Shown here in pieces: positions 10,049 through 21,018 of a DNA stretch of 64,000 nt. This DNA comes from Catenaria anguillulae PL171. Taxonomy: Eukaryota; Blastocladiomycota; Blastocladiomycetes; Blastocladiales; Catenariaceae. Positions within the stretch are counted from its first letter, which is position 1; every line of letters begins with the position of its first letter. The stretch is taken from NCBI GenBank assembly GCA_002102555.1, contig MCFL01000023.1:1-64000 (forward strand), read 5' to 3'. The notes beneath the pieces were generated by a model. The model had not been told where the DNA came from. It saw only the letters and a program-made list of their open reading frames with translations, and made no database searches. The position numbers were made by a program, and so were the translations under genes.

Positions 10049-11113
10049 ATGCGCCTGCCTGCCGACTTTTTCCTCACGACCATCATCCACCCGCTCCTTC
10101 CTCCGCATCTGATCCCATACTCGCTCGAGCTCCTCGCCGTGCCACTCGTCCTGCTCTACGTCGCCACCTACATCCTTGGCACGGGCCGCAACAAGCGCCT
10201 GGCCTACCGCTGGTACGACGAGGTCCTGACCATCCTCGCCGACAACTTTGCCTCGCTCGGCGACGGCCACGGCGCCCTGCTGCGCGATGGCCACGCCCAG
10301 TACATTGCCTTTGCAACGGGCCGCGTAAAATGCGACCAGCTCGTTGCGCGCCTCTCGCTCAAGAACCGCCAAGACCTCGTGGCCGTTGTCCACGATGCGC
10401 TCAAAGTCGCCAATGATACGGTCACGTTTGAGGTGGTTTTGGATGCCAAGGCCAGCGACAATTTCGTGTTTGGGCTGTTTGCCCGCGGCTGCGAAAAGGA
10501 TTGGATGGATCGGTACGCGGCCAAGTTTGGGTTTGACAAGTTCACAAAGCCCCTGCCGACTTCGTACCTGCCCGGCGACAAGTTTGCCGTGCACACTGAG
10601 CACCAAGATCTCGTGCACGCCGTATTTTCCACCGACCCGAGGGTCCACCGGTTCTTGTCCAACCCACAAGTCCAGCGGCGCCTCGAGTCGCTCGTCATTT
10701 CCGATCAGGTCCAAGTACGCGACCCAGAGGATGACGGGGATAACGATGACTACGACGAGGATGCCGTGCCGAAAATCACGCGCAAGGTACTCTCGCTCAC
10801 GTACCGCCTGCGCATCACCTCGCGCGACCTAAACCTGCCTGTGGGCCACGACGCCTGGGCCGTGCATCGGGCATTTGCCGAGTTTGTAGTGTGGCTGGTG
10901 GATCATGTCACGCAAATCGAGGTGAGGAGCGATGTCAAGATCAAGATGCGCAAGCGCAGGCAAGAGGAGGCAGACAAGCGCGAGGTTGAGGCCGCCAGGG
11001 CGAGGCGGGAAAGGGAAAAGAAGATGAGTCCCGACGAGATCAGGCGGCAGGAGGAGAGGAGGGCAGAGAGGCGGCAGAAGCGCAGTCGCAAGCAGGTTGT
11101 CAGCACTCGCTGA
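10049..11113 (+). CDS. CCDC47: CCDC47-like ER membrane protein (PAT complex)
   Basis: Intronless, 354 aa. CCDC47 (DUF1682) forms the PAT complex with Asterix and helps multipass membrane proteins insert at the Sec61 translocon. Seen: one membrane segment at about residues 22-44 (SLELLAVPLVLLYVATYILG), a cytosolic globular part containing RWYDEVLTILADNFASLGDG, FARGCEKDWMDRYAAKFGFD and an acidic loop (DDGDNDDYDEDAV), and a basic coiled-coil tail rich in Arg/Lys/Glu, all as in the family. The animal protein starts with a signal peptide and acidic lumenal domain; these are missing here, so the lumenal part is nearly absent. Upstream DNA overlaps none of the phosphatase relic. Confidence 0.88.
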   Translation: MRLPADFFLTTIIHPLLPPHLIPYSLELLAVPLVLLYVATYILGTGRNKRLAYRWYDEVLTILADNFASLGDGHGALLRDGHAQYIAFATGRVKCDQLVARLSLKNRQDLVAVVHDALKVANDTVTFEVVLDAKASDNFVFGLFARGCEKDWMDRYAAKFGFDKFTKPLPTSYLPGDKFAVHTEHQDLVHAVFSTDPRVHRFLSNPQVQRRLESLVISDQVQVRDPEDDGDNDDYDEDAVPKITRKVLSLTYRLRITSRDLNLPVGHDAWAVHRAFAEFVVWLVDHVTQIEVRSDVKIKMRKRRQEEADKREVEAARARREREKKMSPDEIRRQEERRAERRQKRSRKQVVSTR

Positions 11114-11337
11114 CCTTTTTTTTTTTGTTCTCGTACATGTTTGTATGGTCGGTACATACATTTTTATGTACTTCAATTTCCTTGAAGACACGTGATTCTT
11201 TCATGGAGAGTGGGGTGTGTCTCACGATCTCACACGAAAAAAAAAAATGGTGAACGCTCCCATCTCTCTCTCTCATTCGCTCTTTCTCTTGCAAGTCAAC
11301 AAAATCAATCAATCAAGTATACTTGCATCAAACAACC

Positions 11338-12992
11338 ATGTCCGGCTCACCCACCAAAAAGCCCACCCCGGCATCCCCCTCGACCGCCGGCGCCGCCGCT
11401 GCCACCGCCAAGCCAGCGTCCCCGGCCAAATCGCCAATCAAGGCGACTTCGCCCATGGCATCATCTTCGTCGTCGTCGTCGTCCGCTGCCCCGGCGGCGG
11501 CATCATCCACAACGGCCACCGATACCACTGCGGAATCCGCACACTCGGACTACCTCTCGACGCTGGCCACGCTGCTCGACGAGGCCAACTTGGCGTTTGG
11601 CCAGCGCAACTATGAACACTCGGCCATGCTGTTTTCACAAGTCGCCGAGGCCTAGTCCGTTTCTCTTTGTTCGTTTGTGCCATGACATTTGACTCCAAGC
11701 TGACGCATCATCGCTTTTGTCCGTCAATTAGCGCCCGCGAATTCGGCACTGTGCACCCGAAATGCGCCGACGTACACTTCCGGTACGGCCGCGCCCTGCT
11801 CAACCATGCCATTGAACGGTCGGGCATCCTGGGCGATGCCGGCCAGGTCAAGAATGCCACGGGCAAGCGCGAGAAGGATTTGCTCTCGCTCGTGGACGAC
11901 TCGTTGATTCCCGCAAAGGATCCCGCCAGGTTCCATTTCAGCGAAGATAACATTGACGGGCAAGAAGGTGCCGAGGACGAAGACGATGAGGCGCAGGATG
12001 GCCAAGGTGAGGAGCGTGAACAAGATCAAGATCAAGAACAAGAGGAAGAGGAAGACGAGGATCAGGAAGAAGATGGTGCTCCAGGCCAAGACCAAGACGA
12101 GGACATTGAAGAGGACGATTTCGAAATTGCATTCGAGGTGCTCGACGTTGCCCGCGTCATTTACTCGGAAATGCTGTCTGGCGGCATGCCCCTCGACGCT
12201 ACCGGCCTTCCCGACCCTACCCCCGCCGCGACCCCGCTCTCGCCCACAAACAAGGGCAAGGCCAAGGCCACCTCGTCTTCTGCGCCAAGCATGTCAGCCG
12301 AGGACCGCGCCACGCTTGCCGTCAAGCGCAGGTACGCCGAAGTGGTGGCCACACTGGCCGACGTGTCGCTCGAGTCCGAATCGTTTGGCCAAGCCGTCGA
12401 CGATTACTCGCAAGCGCTTGTGCTGCAGTCGGAACTGTATGCGCCGACGGACCGCCGGCTCGCCGAAACGCATTACAAGCTGGCGCTCGCCCTTGAGTAC
12501 ACCGAGTCGCCCGAGCTCGATCGCGCGCTCGAGCATCTCCATGCTGCGCGCAATGTGCTTGTGGCGCGCCGCGACGAGCTGGCCGATTTGTTGGACAAGG
12601 AGGGCGGCGTCGAGGGCGAGGCGACGCTCAAGACCAGGGCAGAGATGGCAGAGATTAGCAATGAGTTGTTGCCAGAGCTGGAGCTCAAGGTCGAGGATGT
12701 CACGCACGCCATTTACTTGAGGGATCATCCCGAGGAGGCGGCCGCGAGTTCAACTGCGGATGAGGCCGGCGCGGGCAAGAAGGCACTGGGTGACAATGTG
12801 CAAGTGAATGATTTGTCAGGGTTGGTCAAGAAGAAGTCGGCCGCCGCCGCACCTGCACCTGCACCTGCGGCGGCACCGGCGCCAGTCACGGCCGGATCGC
12901 CATCAAAGAAGCGTAAGTTGGACGAGGTCGAGGCCGAGGAAAAGGGCAAGAGTGGAGAAACGAGTCCCAAGAAGGCAAAGCTCGATGCCTGA
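11338..12992 (+). CDS. NASP/Sim3/Hif1-type histone chaperone (SHNi-TPR)
   Basis: Histone H3-H4 chaperone of the N1/N2 family, acting in nucleus and cytosol. Exons 11338-11654 and 11732-12992; 525 aa. The donor is GTCCGT, and reading through without splicing gives an immediate TAG, so the intron is needed. Splicing gives FSQVAEAYAREFGTVHPKCADVHFRYGRALL, a classic first TPR. A long Glu/Asp/Gln stretch (about 11960-12130) interrupts the TPRs, exactly where NASP has its acidic insertion. Further TPRs follow (VDDYSQALVLQSELY, AETHYKLALALEYTESPELDRALEHL). The C-terminus holds two basic clusters (KKRKLDE, KKAKLD) that look like nuclear localisation signals. An Ala/Ser/Pro-rich leader of ~75 residues precedes the first TPR. 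Confidence 0.9.
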
Positions 12993-13619
12993 GCTCGTTT
13001 GTGTTTTGAGCCACCATTGTTGGTCGCGGCGGTGAATTTTTGCTTCAAATGTATCAAGGTGCCTTTCTCGTCCAGTTCATGGCATTGCGAAACTTGGAAA
13101 TGCCGGTCTCTGATGTGTGGGTCAAATGTGCGAGATCCATAGGCACGGGGGTTGTATTGATACATGCCGAATGAAAGGATACCAGATACAGCCAAATGGC
13201 GAGCATCTGAATGATTGATTCCAGGCCAAGTATAGTACACGATTGGGACGAGATCGCAAGGAGCAAGAGGGAAGGAACACAGAGCTTATCAAACAAATGA
13301 ACAATCAAACAAGACGGAAGAAAAGGGTAGATGGGGAACGGTATTGGCATTAACATGTCAAGGAGGGAGGTACGTTGGTAGGTAGGCATGTGCAAGTGAG
13401 TACAGTATAAGAGAAAGCAATCCAGAGGCCAAGGGTGGATCATGGCCAAAGTACGAGTGCGACCACGGGTGTTGTTGTACGTGCAGGCAAGGACGGGCCA
13501 GCCAGTCTGAAACGGCGGGAGAGAAACGAGCAGGCAAACGAATAAGGTAGACTGGGCATGATAGCTAAAGAAACGGCTGCTGTTGGTGCGAGCGAATCAC
13601 TCGCGTGGCCTGTTCAGAC
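12993..13619. other. Convergent 3' region
   Basis: About 630 bases between NASP (+) and the phosphatase gene (-). Purine-rich on the plus strand around 13250-13420. No gene seen. Confidence 0.5.
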
Positions 13620-14863
13620 TTAGCATCCTGAGATCCACTTGGTGGCAGCCTGCTGCATATTGCTTTCATCCTTGGCAGTCAACAAGAACTCGGCCAGGCG
13701 CTGGAGTTCGCAATCCTTCTCATCCGAGTACCAACTGCGGATCAAGATGCCGTTTGTGGGCTGCATGTGGAAGCATCCCTTGGTGTTATCCACAAGCAAG
13801 ACGCGCGTCAAGTCAGCCGCCACCTTGGTCATGTCCTTGGTAAAGCTGGTGCCAATGGCAGCGCGCGACGAGAAGGTGGACGTGTCGGTGCACGAGTCGC
13901 GGTACAAGCGGCCTTGAATGAACTGGCAGTGAGGGTCAAGGCGGTCGAGGATCTGGCTGGCGTACTCGCGAATGCCCGCCGTGAACACCAAGACCGTGTA
14001 GTGCTCGGCAACCGTGGCGAGAAACTCGCGGGCCCATGGGCGCTCGTACACCCAGAATGTCTCGTGCGTGCGTGGGTCATTATTTTGAATCACGTCAATG
14101 TGGAACGATGGGCGCACGGCCCCGGCGCGGAGGATGCGCGATGGGGTTTGCGACGAATGGATCAAGGTTTCGTCAAGGTCCAAGGCCAGGATGGGCTTGG
14201 ATCCCGGTGGGCACGGAATGGGCCAACTCGTGATTTGCGGCACGGGCGCCGGCGTGCGTGGGAGCGACAAGGACCGCTCGGCCTTGAGTGCCGTGGCCAA
14301 GTCGTTGGCAACCTCGGTGGAATCCGTGTGGAAGACCTTGGACGCGGGCGGCGCAACCGAGTTGAAAACATCGTCCGCGCGCGCGGCATCAATGTTGGCG
14401 ACACGGTACAAGTCTTCGGGGAACTCGGTCGAGTTGGCCACATCGGTCATCACCAAGTCATGGTCGACGAGGTCCAGGGCACGCGTGGTTCCGAGCGTGA
14501 TCGAGGTGTTACCAGTGAATGGACGAGTCAATGCCGGTGCGGTGGTCGCCGGGCCGACGAGCGACTTGGCAAAGCTGGCTGCTTGCGACCAGGCGACGGC
14601 ACGCAGACCTGAGATACCCTTGATGGGGTTCTTTTCCTGTAATATGAAACAAGCGTGAAGGGAGACAATGAGATGAATCGTCTAAGCATTTTAGGACCAG
14701 CACGTACAATGATGCTCTTGGCAGCCGAGCCGAGGGCATTGGCGGCCGTGTTGGCACGGGCAGCCGCATTGTATTCGGCCGGGCTTGGCGCGGACACGAC
14801 CGAGGTCGACGCCTCAAAGTCGCGCTGGAGAGCGGACGAGTTGTTGAGCGGGGAGAGAGGCAT
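13620..14863 (-). CDS. FCP1/SCP-like HAD phosphatase (NIF domain)
   Basis: Ser/Thr phosphatase of the CTD-phosphatase-like HAD group. Exons 14863-14708 and 14636-13620; donor GTACGT, phase 0, intron 71 nt; 390 aa. Catalytic DLDETLIHSS (DxDxT) at about residue 190, then VYERPWAREFLATVAEHYTVLVFTAG split over two conserved strands, LDRLDPHCQFIQGRLYRDSC, FTKDMTKV, and LLVDNTKGCFHMQPTNGI, covering all HAD motifs. Which branch (SCP, Dullard/Nem1, or other) cannot be fixed from motifs alone. No membrane helix is evident in the first exon, which argues mildly against Nem1. Length before the domain (~180 aa) is low-complexity. Confidence 0.88.
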
Positions 14864-16014
14864 GGTGTTGGATGAGACTTTTCAACTTGGGTACGACGAC
14901 GGTTGAAGTTTCCAAAGTAGTGTGTTGAGATCGAAAAGGATCCAAGAAAGCAAGTGTGACTGAAATTGTGTTTGCCAAGGAACCAAAAAGTCAGCACAAG
15001 TACACATGGCCAGGGCTGCGAAGATTCGTGACAGCAATCGGTGCGAACCTAGTAATCAGTACGGTACGATACGAACTCGCGAGTTGGCAAGAAGGAATAG
15101 GGTATTCTTGACCGATCTAGTACAGATCTGGTACAGCTGTCGGTGATGTTCTGCGTCGAGTGTTCGCAACGAGGGCAGGCTGTCTTGTTGCGCGCGGGTT
15201 GGGCGTGCTTGCTTGCGATAGCAGCGGTCGATTGGGCAGGCAGGCAGGCAGGCGTGAAGGCGAGCAGGCGGCAGGTGGATCCCAGGAACTTGGGGCGACA
15301 CGGCGTCAATAGGACAGGCACGACCGGAAACGAGTAGAGTACAGTGTATCGATGCACCTAGTGCGTATTCTTGAGATGTACAGCAACAGTGCAGGTAATT
15401 GCAGCAACTGTCTGACGTGTATGAATGTGTATCGGTGTATAAAGAGAGGGGATATCTCGGAATTGGATGAACGATGCAAGGGGAGGGGGTTGGGCCGGGG
15501 TTTTTGAGCGTGTGGATGGATCGTTGTCGATTTCCGATTCACTTTCTTGACGCGTCGTGTCTCCCAGAGTCTCCATGTGTTGGCCTTTGCGAAATCCTGC
15601 AAACCGCTTTGTCTTCGCTGTATGATGTACCCGTCTGCCGTTCAAAAATACAGTGGTTCCAAACCAGCCGTTTGATCGAATGGTCCCAGTTGTTCGTTCC
15701 AGCTGTCGTTCACACTTTATGTGCCAGAATGACTCGGAATGATTGAATCGGATGTACATACGAAAGAGATCGAGGGTATCTCCTCATAGTCTGGTAACGG
15801 CCCATCGGCCGTCGACCGTTTGGTCTTTGCACATGTGACGAATGAAATTGGCCGCACATAAATGTGCTGAGGACAGTGCGAACAACAGATCGCGTCTCTT
15901 CGCCTTCCCAGCCACAACTTTGGTCGGACGTTCAGGCGCCATTCAGAACCCCAGCAAGGCGAACAAACCAACCCGCCGACTTGACCATCGACGTACGATA
16001 TCGACACATGAAGG
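14864..16014. other. Long divergent intergenic region
   Basis: About 1,150 bases between the phosphatase (-) and the RS-rich protein (+). A tandem of GGCA units lies near 15236-15252. Open frames here are short, lack ATG-led conserved sequence and show no family resemblance. Confidence 0.5.
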
Positions 16015-18279
16015 ATGCTTCCAACTCAAAGCATTCCATCTTCCGCGTCCATGTCGTACCCCGACCAGTGTTATCCGTATCCGGGCGAGACGCAGCAACC
16101 ACTTCCATCCCAGACTTCGGCCTTTCCAACCAGCGGCGCATCTCGCCGAGCTGTTGCTGCCGCCCGAACGACTGCCCTCTTTGATACGCTCACACGCTCC
16201 GTTGAGGATCTCCTCTCGGTCGCCTCCCCAACTGGCTCTGGGGTGACCAGCCCTGCTGCGACAGCCAGCCGACGGCCAAGGTCGCGGTCGAGGTCAAAGT
16301 CGAGGTCCCGCTCGCGGTCCCACTCTCCATCCCGCTCATCGGCCAGATCGCGTTCGCCCACCTCCGGACCCTCTATCAGGGCATCCATGACGCAAGGCCC
16401 CGGCCGTCCGCTTCACTTGCACGTCCCGACACCCGCGACGCCGCCACGGTCCACGTCAACCTCGTCCTCACCTCATTCAGCTGCCTTCGCAATGTCCCAT
16501 CATCCGTTGCATGCGCATCCGTCTCCGAGCAACAACAAGAGCCTTCCCGAATCACCAGCTCGCCAGCGTCACCGGCGTTCCAGTCATGGCAATGGCATAA
16601 GCCCCACTCAGTCTTCCTCTGCCACGTCGCCTGCTGCGGGTGGATCCAAGTCGATGGAGTCGCTCTCTGCAGCCAACGACATGCTTTTACGAACGGCTCT
16701 CTCACTCACCTCTTCTAACCATGACGCCGCTTCCGCCGAGCTCGACCCGACGCTTGCTCACCTCCTGTCGCAACTCGCGTCTACCACGGTCGAACTTAAT
16801 CGCGCGCTCGCATCGAGAGATTCAAGGACCGATCCGCTCGAGCTGTCGGCCAATCAGGTTGTGCTGACGACAGCTTCATTGGCCTTGCTGAGCAGGCTCA
16901 GATGCTTGGACGGAAAATGGAGGGCTCCGCTGGCCGAGCATCGCATGGATATGATGCAGAAGGAGCACGAAGAATCCATCAAGGTGATGCGGGCGGATTC
17001 CACATTCAACAATACTACGAGTACGGCTGTCCATCATCCAGGTGGATATCATCATGATCAAGAGCTTGTGGATCCTAGGGTGGCCGGCATGCATACACCA
17101 CCGCCACCGCCCTCGTCGTCCTCGTCAACAATGGCGCATCATCAGCAACGGACACAGCCACAAGTCTCATCTCATCGCCACAACTCGCTCGTGAGCGAAC
17201 CCGCGTACTCGCACTCGAATCAGCGGTCTTCATCATCACACCCTCAGCAGCATTATCCTCAACAGTATTCCTTGCATCCCGATACAGTGGGCATTGTTGG
17301 CAGCCGTCCGTCGCCTTCACGCTCTCGTGATCCATCAGTGCGTGCCTCTTGGCATGCGGGCGCGCAGCCGCATCAGGGTGCATTCAACTTTGACGACTTC
17401 GCCCAGCACTTGTCCAATGCAGCAGCAGCAACAGGTCATCACTCGCCAACGCCTGCCCGCCCATCGCACTACCCGCCGCCGTCCATGGGGCCGCCGCAAA
17501 CCTCGTCGCAATCGCTGCGGTACCCAACAACACCGAGCCGGGGTACATCGGGCATATCGCATCAAGGCAGCCGGCCATCGTCACCCATGACACAAATCTA
17601 CCAACCGTCACTCTACGCCGCCGCACCTGCAGCCATTCCTACTCCCTCGCCGCAATCTTATCGTCAGCCTCCGCCACCGTCGCCATCAGCGGCACGTTGC
17701 AGCTCGGGCACGCCTCGGGCATCGCTTGCATCCATTGCCGACGTATCCCCATCGCTGGACCCGGCGTGGCCTGAATCCATGCTGCCGCCATCGGCCACGC
17801 CCGCATCTCCGGATCGCGGGCTGCGGACGCCGCGAAACCGGCCAACTTCGGCGCTTTCTGACGCTGCAACTCCGAGACAACGGCACGCTTCGTCACCGGC
17901 CATTTCGACCAATGGCGGCCACCCGGGTCCGGGCACGGGCAGGGATGACGTCACGAATTACTTTTCCAATGCTCGACCGCCGTCACCGCCCTCGTTTGCG
18001 TCGACGGTCGCGACTGCGGGTGGACCCGCTGCGCTTGGCGGATCTGGATCGCCTCGCGGTGGAGGTGGAGGCGGTGGTGTGGATTTGCACACCATGGCGA
18101 CTGCTGCTGGCGCCAACATGGGCTCTGGCACGTTGCGCGGGATTCGCAGTGTTGAGCAGCGCGGGATGGAAGGGTTTTCGCCGTTTCGGTCCGTCACGCC
18201 GCAAGTGCAAGGGCTCTCCCCGTCGCGGCAAGGTCATCACAGGAGCAGCGGGGCCATGGGAACAGGTGGGAGGCGATAG
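16015..18279 (+). CDS. Ser/Pro-rich protein with an RS stretch, unknown function
   Basis: Single open frame of 754 residues. A second ATG at 16051 (MSYPDQCYPYPGE) may be the real start. Near residues 80-125 there is an RS-type run (alternating Arg/Ser, with Lys) as in splicing-factor tails. Residues ~220-340 are the only part that looks folded: a Leu-rich helical region (TLAHLLSQLASTTVELNRAL and TTASLALLSRL). The rest is Ser/Pro/His/Gly-rich and probably disordered, with a Gly run near 18060-18075. No signal peptide or membrane segment. I do not recognise the family. The frame has no stop over 2.2 kb and GC-rich third positions, so it is very likely coding. Confidence 0.75.
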   Translation: MLPTQSIPSSASMSYPDQCYPYPGETQQPLPSQTSAFPTSGASRRAVAAARTTALFDTLTRSVEDLLSVASPTGSGVTSPAATASRRPRSRSRSKSRSRSRSHSPSRSSARSRSPTSGPSIRASMTQGPGRPLHLHVPTPATPPRSTSTSSSPHSAAFAMSHHPLHAHPSPSNNKSLPESPARQRHRRSSHGNGISPTQSSSATSPAAGGSKSMESLSAANDMLLRTALSLTSSNHDAASAELDPTLAHLLSQLASTTVELNRALASRDSRTDPLELSANQVVLTTASLALLSRLRCLDGKWRAPLAEHRMDMMQKEHEESIKVMRADSTFNNTTSTAVHHPGGYHHDQELVDPRVAGMHTPPPPPSSSSSTMAHHQQRTQPQVSSHRHNSLVSEPAYSHSNQRSSSSHPQQHYPQQYSLHPDTVGIVGSRPSPSRSRDPSVRASWHAGAQPHQGAFNFDDFAQHLSNAAAATGHHSPTPARPSHYPPPSMGPPQTSSQSLRYPTTPSRGTSGISHQGSRPSSPMTQIYQPSLYAAAPAAIPTPSPQSYRQPPPPSPSAARCSSGTPRASLASIADVSPSLDPAWPESMLPPSATPASPDRGLRTPRNRPTSALSDAATPRQRHASSPAISTNGGHPGPGTGRDDVTNYFSNARPPSPPSFASTVATAGGPAALGGSGSPRGGGGGGGVDLHTMATAAGANMGSGTLRGIRSVEQRGMEGFSPFRSVTPQVQGLSPSRQGHHRSSGAMGTGGRR

Positions 18280-18847
18280 GTTGACTTGAGCGTTGATTTT
18301 GTGCGTTTAGTAGCGATGCAAACATAGTCTGTTACCTTGCATATCTTGCAGTCACTGTTTCATGTAATTCCCCCTCCATTTCAGTTTGTCATCGTGGTCT
18401 AGAGACTTGATTGAGGGCTGGCAAGACGCGTTCTCTGCGAGTGAGCCAGAGCGCGGACAACTTCACAATGGCATAGTAGACATCCACATTTTATTGACAT
18501 CGCTGTACGTCTATCTGGTGGTAGCTGTTGGGACTTGACGTTGGGTTTCTTCGTCTCCAGCGGTGAAAAGAATCGGAGATTCGCCAAGAGCACAGCGGTG
18601 AGAGCGGAGAATGACGGACAATTGTTCTGGCCTTGAAGTTTGCTGGCTTCGGTCGCAATCTTTGCCACACCACATGATGAACGCCCTCTGCCTCTGCCAT
18701 GCTTCATGATGGCCCCAGTCACGCTTGAGCCGAATGGAAGTGCAAGAGGGACGCTGGGTCTCAGTGGGTATAAAATGCCTGACCTCCCTCCCGTGGCCCA
18801 GGTCGACCAACATACATCGTCACAAACACCTATTGGACCATCTCGCA
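18280..18847. other. Intergenic region with TATA box
   Basis: About 570 bases; no gene seen. Ends in the promoter of the secreted protein gene. Confidence 0.5.
18769..18775 (+). promoter_or_regulatory. TATA box
   Basis: TATAAAA, 79 bases before the ATG at 18848; the spacing fits a core promoter with a ~50-base leader. Confidence 0.6.
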
Positions 18848-20167
18848 ATGCAGATGTCCACGTCGATTGCCTTGCTGCTCATCGCATTCCTTGCATTCGC
18901 AAGCATGGTGCAAGGCCATGTAGCTCCATGGATCCTTGCCGACGGACCGGTTTATGGCCGCCGCCCGACTTTCAAGTCCGCAGACTCACGCACGACCGCA
19001 ACCAGCGTGCACGTGACGGCGTCTGGGTCCTCTTCGGCACCCACTCAAACATCGACCGTTACACCCATGCCGACTGCGACTCCAGAGCTACGCTCACCCA
19101 ACCCATGCTTGTCATCCACCTCCCTCGAACGCCTCGAGCGCTGTCAAGAAAAGTTGCTTGTTCGGTCTTTGACGCCCGAACAACATGCCGCCATGCGCGC
19201 GCCGCCAAGCGGCGCGTGGCAGCAAGCCGTGGTTAACTTGATGAAGGATGGGTGCCAGGGTCAAGTTCCGCAAGAGCTTCAAGATGATGTTCAGATCGTG
19301 GAGGTGCAAGATCAAGATGTCGGCAAGACCTTTTGTGTGTTGACGGAAAAGTGGACGTTGAATGGCTCATGGGTCAAAGGATTCGGCACCGTGGCGGTTC
19401 CAAAGGATGTGGATGCAAGGCAAAAGGTTCACTTTGCAGCGCCGCACACTGGATTCGATTGTATTTTCCGGTCCATTCTCTCAAATCGCCATTTTTGTCA
19501 ATCTCGGCTGACTCGTTGCTCTTCAGCATTCACCAACGTCCAATCTGCAGCAGTCTTTGCTCGGACCTCGACCGGTCGGTCCCTCCTCATTGCCACCCGC
19601 CACCGCCACGCCCTCAACCAGCTCGCCACCTGCGTCCGTACACCGGAAAAGAACGTGACCGATCCTGTCGCGTCCAACGACGAGCCCATGTCGCTTGCCG
19701 GCATTGTCATCTTTGACCACTTCAAGCAGCAGCAGCAGCACTGGATCCAGTTCCACGGCCATGCAAGCGCCAAGTGCGCGACCGATTCGGCCTTCTTTTC
19801 TCCTGGGTTGCATCCGAGCACACGCATTCCCGGGTCGCACGAAGTTTTTACACGCCTTGAGGCGGAAAATGCGTTCCTTGTACGTGTGATGGCCAACATC
19901 CAAGCGCTTTGGAAGGATCAAGGTGTGACGAGGACCTTGAATGCGACGTGGGCGTTGACGACAAAGGAATGCAACCTTTCCGGCGGTCCAAATGTGCTTG
20001 GGCGTTTGGTCAATGGCGTGCCCCAAGATGCAGTGTGTCAGACTGACGAGGGCGTTCAGTTGGACTTGAATCAGGTCAAGGGTGACTTTGTGCACATTGA
20101 GCAGACGTATGCTTCGCGGACGAGGTTTGCAGATTGGGCAAAGGCGATCGATGAGTCTGTCAACTAA
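18848..20167 (+). CDS. Secreted protein of unknown function (HxAPHxxxD motif)
   Basis: Exons 18848-19460 and 19527-20167; the 66-nt intron starts GTATTT, has a CTGAC branch-type sequence and ends CAG, and is a multiple of three without a stop, so the unspliced frame is also open. 417 aa. Residues 1-24 form a signal peptide (MSTSIALLLIAFLAFASMVQG). A Ser/Thr-rich segment follows, then a globular part with VHFAAPHTGFD, the joined SFTNVQSAAVFARTSTGRSLL, and ATRHRHALN. His/Asp arrangement of this kind recalls fungal secreted proteins of uncharacterised type that look like metal-dependent hydrolases; this is memory of a pattern, not a match. Several NxT/NxS sites and Cys pairs fit an extracellular protein. 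Confidence 0.75.
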   Translation: MQMSTSIALLLIAFLAFASMVQGHVAPWILADGPVYGRRPTFKSADSRTTATSVHVTASGSSSAPTQTSTVTPMPTATPELRSPNPCLSSTSLERLERCQEKLLVRSLTPEQHAAMRAPPSGAWQQAVVNLMKDGCQGQVPQELQDDVQIVEVQDQDVGKTFCVLTEKWTLNGSWVKGFGTVAVPKDVDARQKVHFAAPHTGFDCIFRSILSNRHFCQSRLTRCSSAFTNVQSAAVFARTSTGRSLLIATRHRHALNQLATCVRTPEKNVTDPVASNDEPMSLAGIVIFDHFKQQQQHWIQFHGHASAKCATDSAFFSPGLHPSTRIPGSHEVFTRLEAENAFLVRVMANIQALWKDQGVTRTLNATWALTTKECNLSGGPNVLGRLVNGVPQDAVCQTDEGVQLDLNQVKGDFVHIEQTYASRTRFADWAKAIDESVN

Positions 20168-21018
20168 GGTGGTCGTTGTCATTGCGTCAGTGGAGCAGCA
20201 TACAACAGCCGATGGTGGTTATACTTTCATGTTTACTGACGTTTCAACTGAACAAACTGCCGACCCCTAACTTGGAAGGAACACCACAGGCAACCTGGGA
20301 ATGTTACAAAAATCGGACCAGCTTCTATCGTAGCAGCTCGACTTTTACCCGTCGAACCCTTCACTTGCATGATGCTTTCCTGCTGTTCTTAACAAATGGG
20401 CATGCCCTGTTCGGCCAATGCATGTTGGCTCCCCTCCCCTTGTTGCACCATCCTCAACACGCGACTCATGCATACATACCTAGGTGGTGAAATGTTTGAA
20501 CCCAGTACTGCTGCATGATGGCCGGGCACTTTGTAAAATGGCCCCCTGCCCGGAAACTTTGGTTCACAGCGGGCCAGCTGGTCGCGGCAGTGGCGTTACT
20601 AATGTCGATCTTGATAATATTTAATTGTTTATCATAGGCGAAGGGTTGAATCGACTGAAAGTGCTCTCTGGAAGCATTGGTGAAACAAGGGCGGTGGCGG
20701 CGTGAGACACAACGCCCTGATCACATGCGTCCAATTCATGTCCATCAGCGATTTCCAGCAATTGTCATGTGCCCACTGGCAACTGTTGTGGGCAACGAGC
20801 ATCGGCCGCCCTGGCCTCCGTGCAGTTTTTTGTTTTACCCCAGGCATATCCCCAAGTTTGGTAGGTGTGTAGTCTAAACTCAGATCCACTCTGTAGTTAT
20901 TTATTGCCGGCCGCCGCTTGGCCACAGACACCTCTGTCACCCGCACCTTCGTGACTGCATCGTTCTCTCGAAGGAATCCGAGTCCTCCAGCCGACCTCAT
21001 ACCTATCGCCCGCCCACC
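20168..21018. other. Intergenic region upstream of the PAN-like array
   Basis: About 850 bases with an AT-rich island near 20605-20635. No gene or repeat was identified. Confidence 0.5.

Noticed and set aside
9776-10714. 312-residue minus-strand frame across CCDC47
   Set aside because: Antisense to a well supported gene; Val/Gly/Glu-rich composition typical of such shadows.
13767-14612. 281-residue plus-strand frame opposite the phosphatase
   Set aside because: Arg/Gly-rich antisense shadow; the opposite strand carries all HAD motifs.
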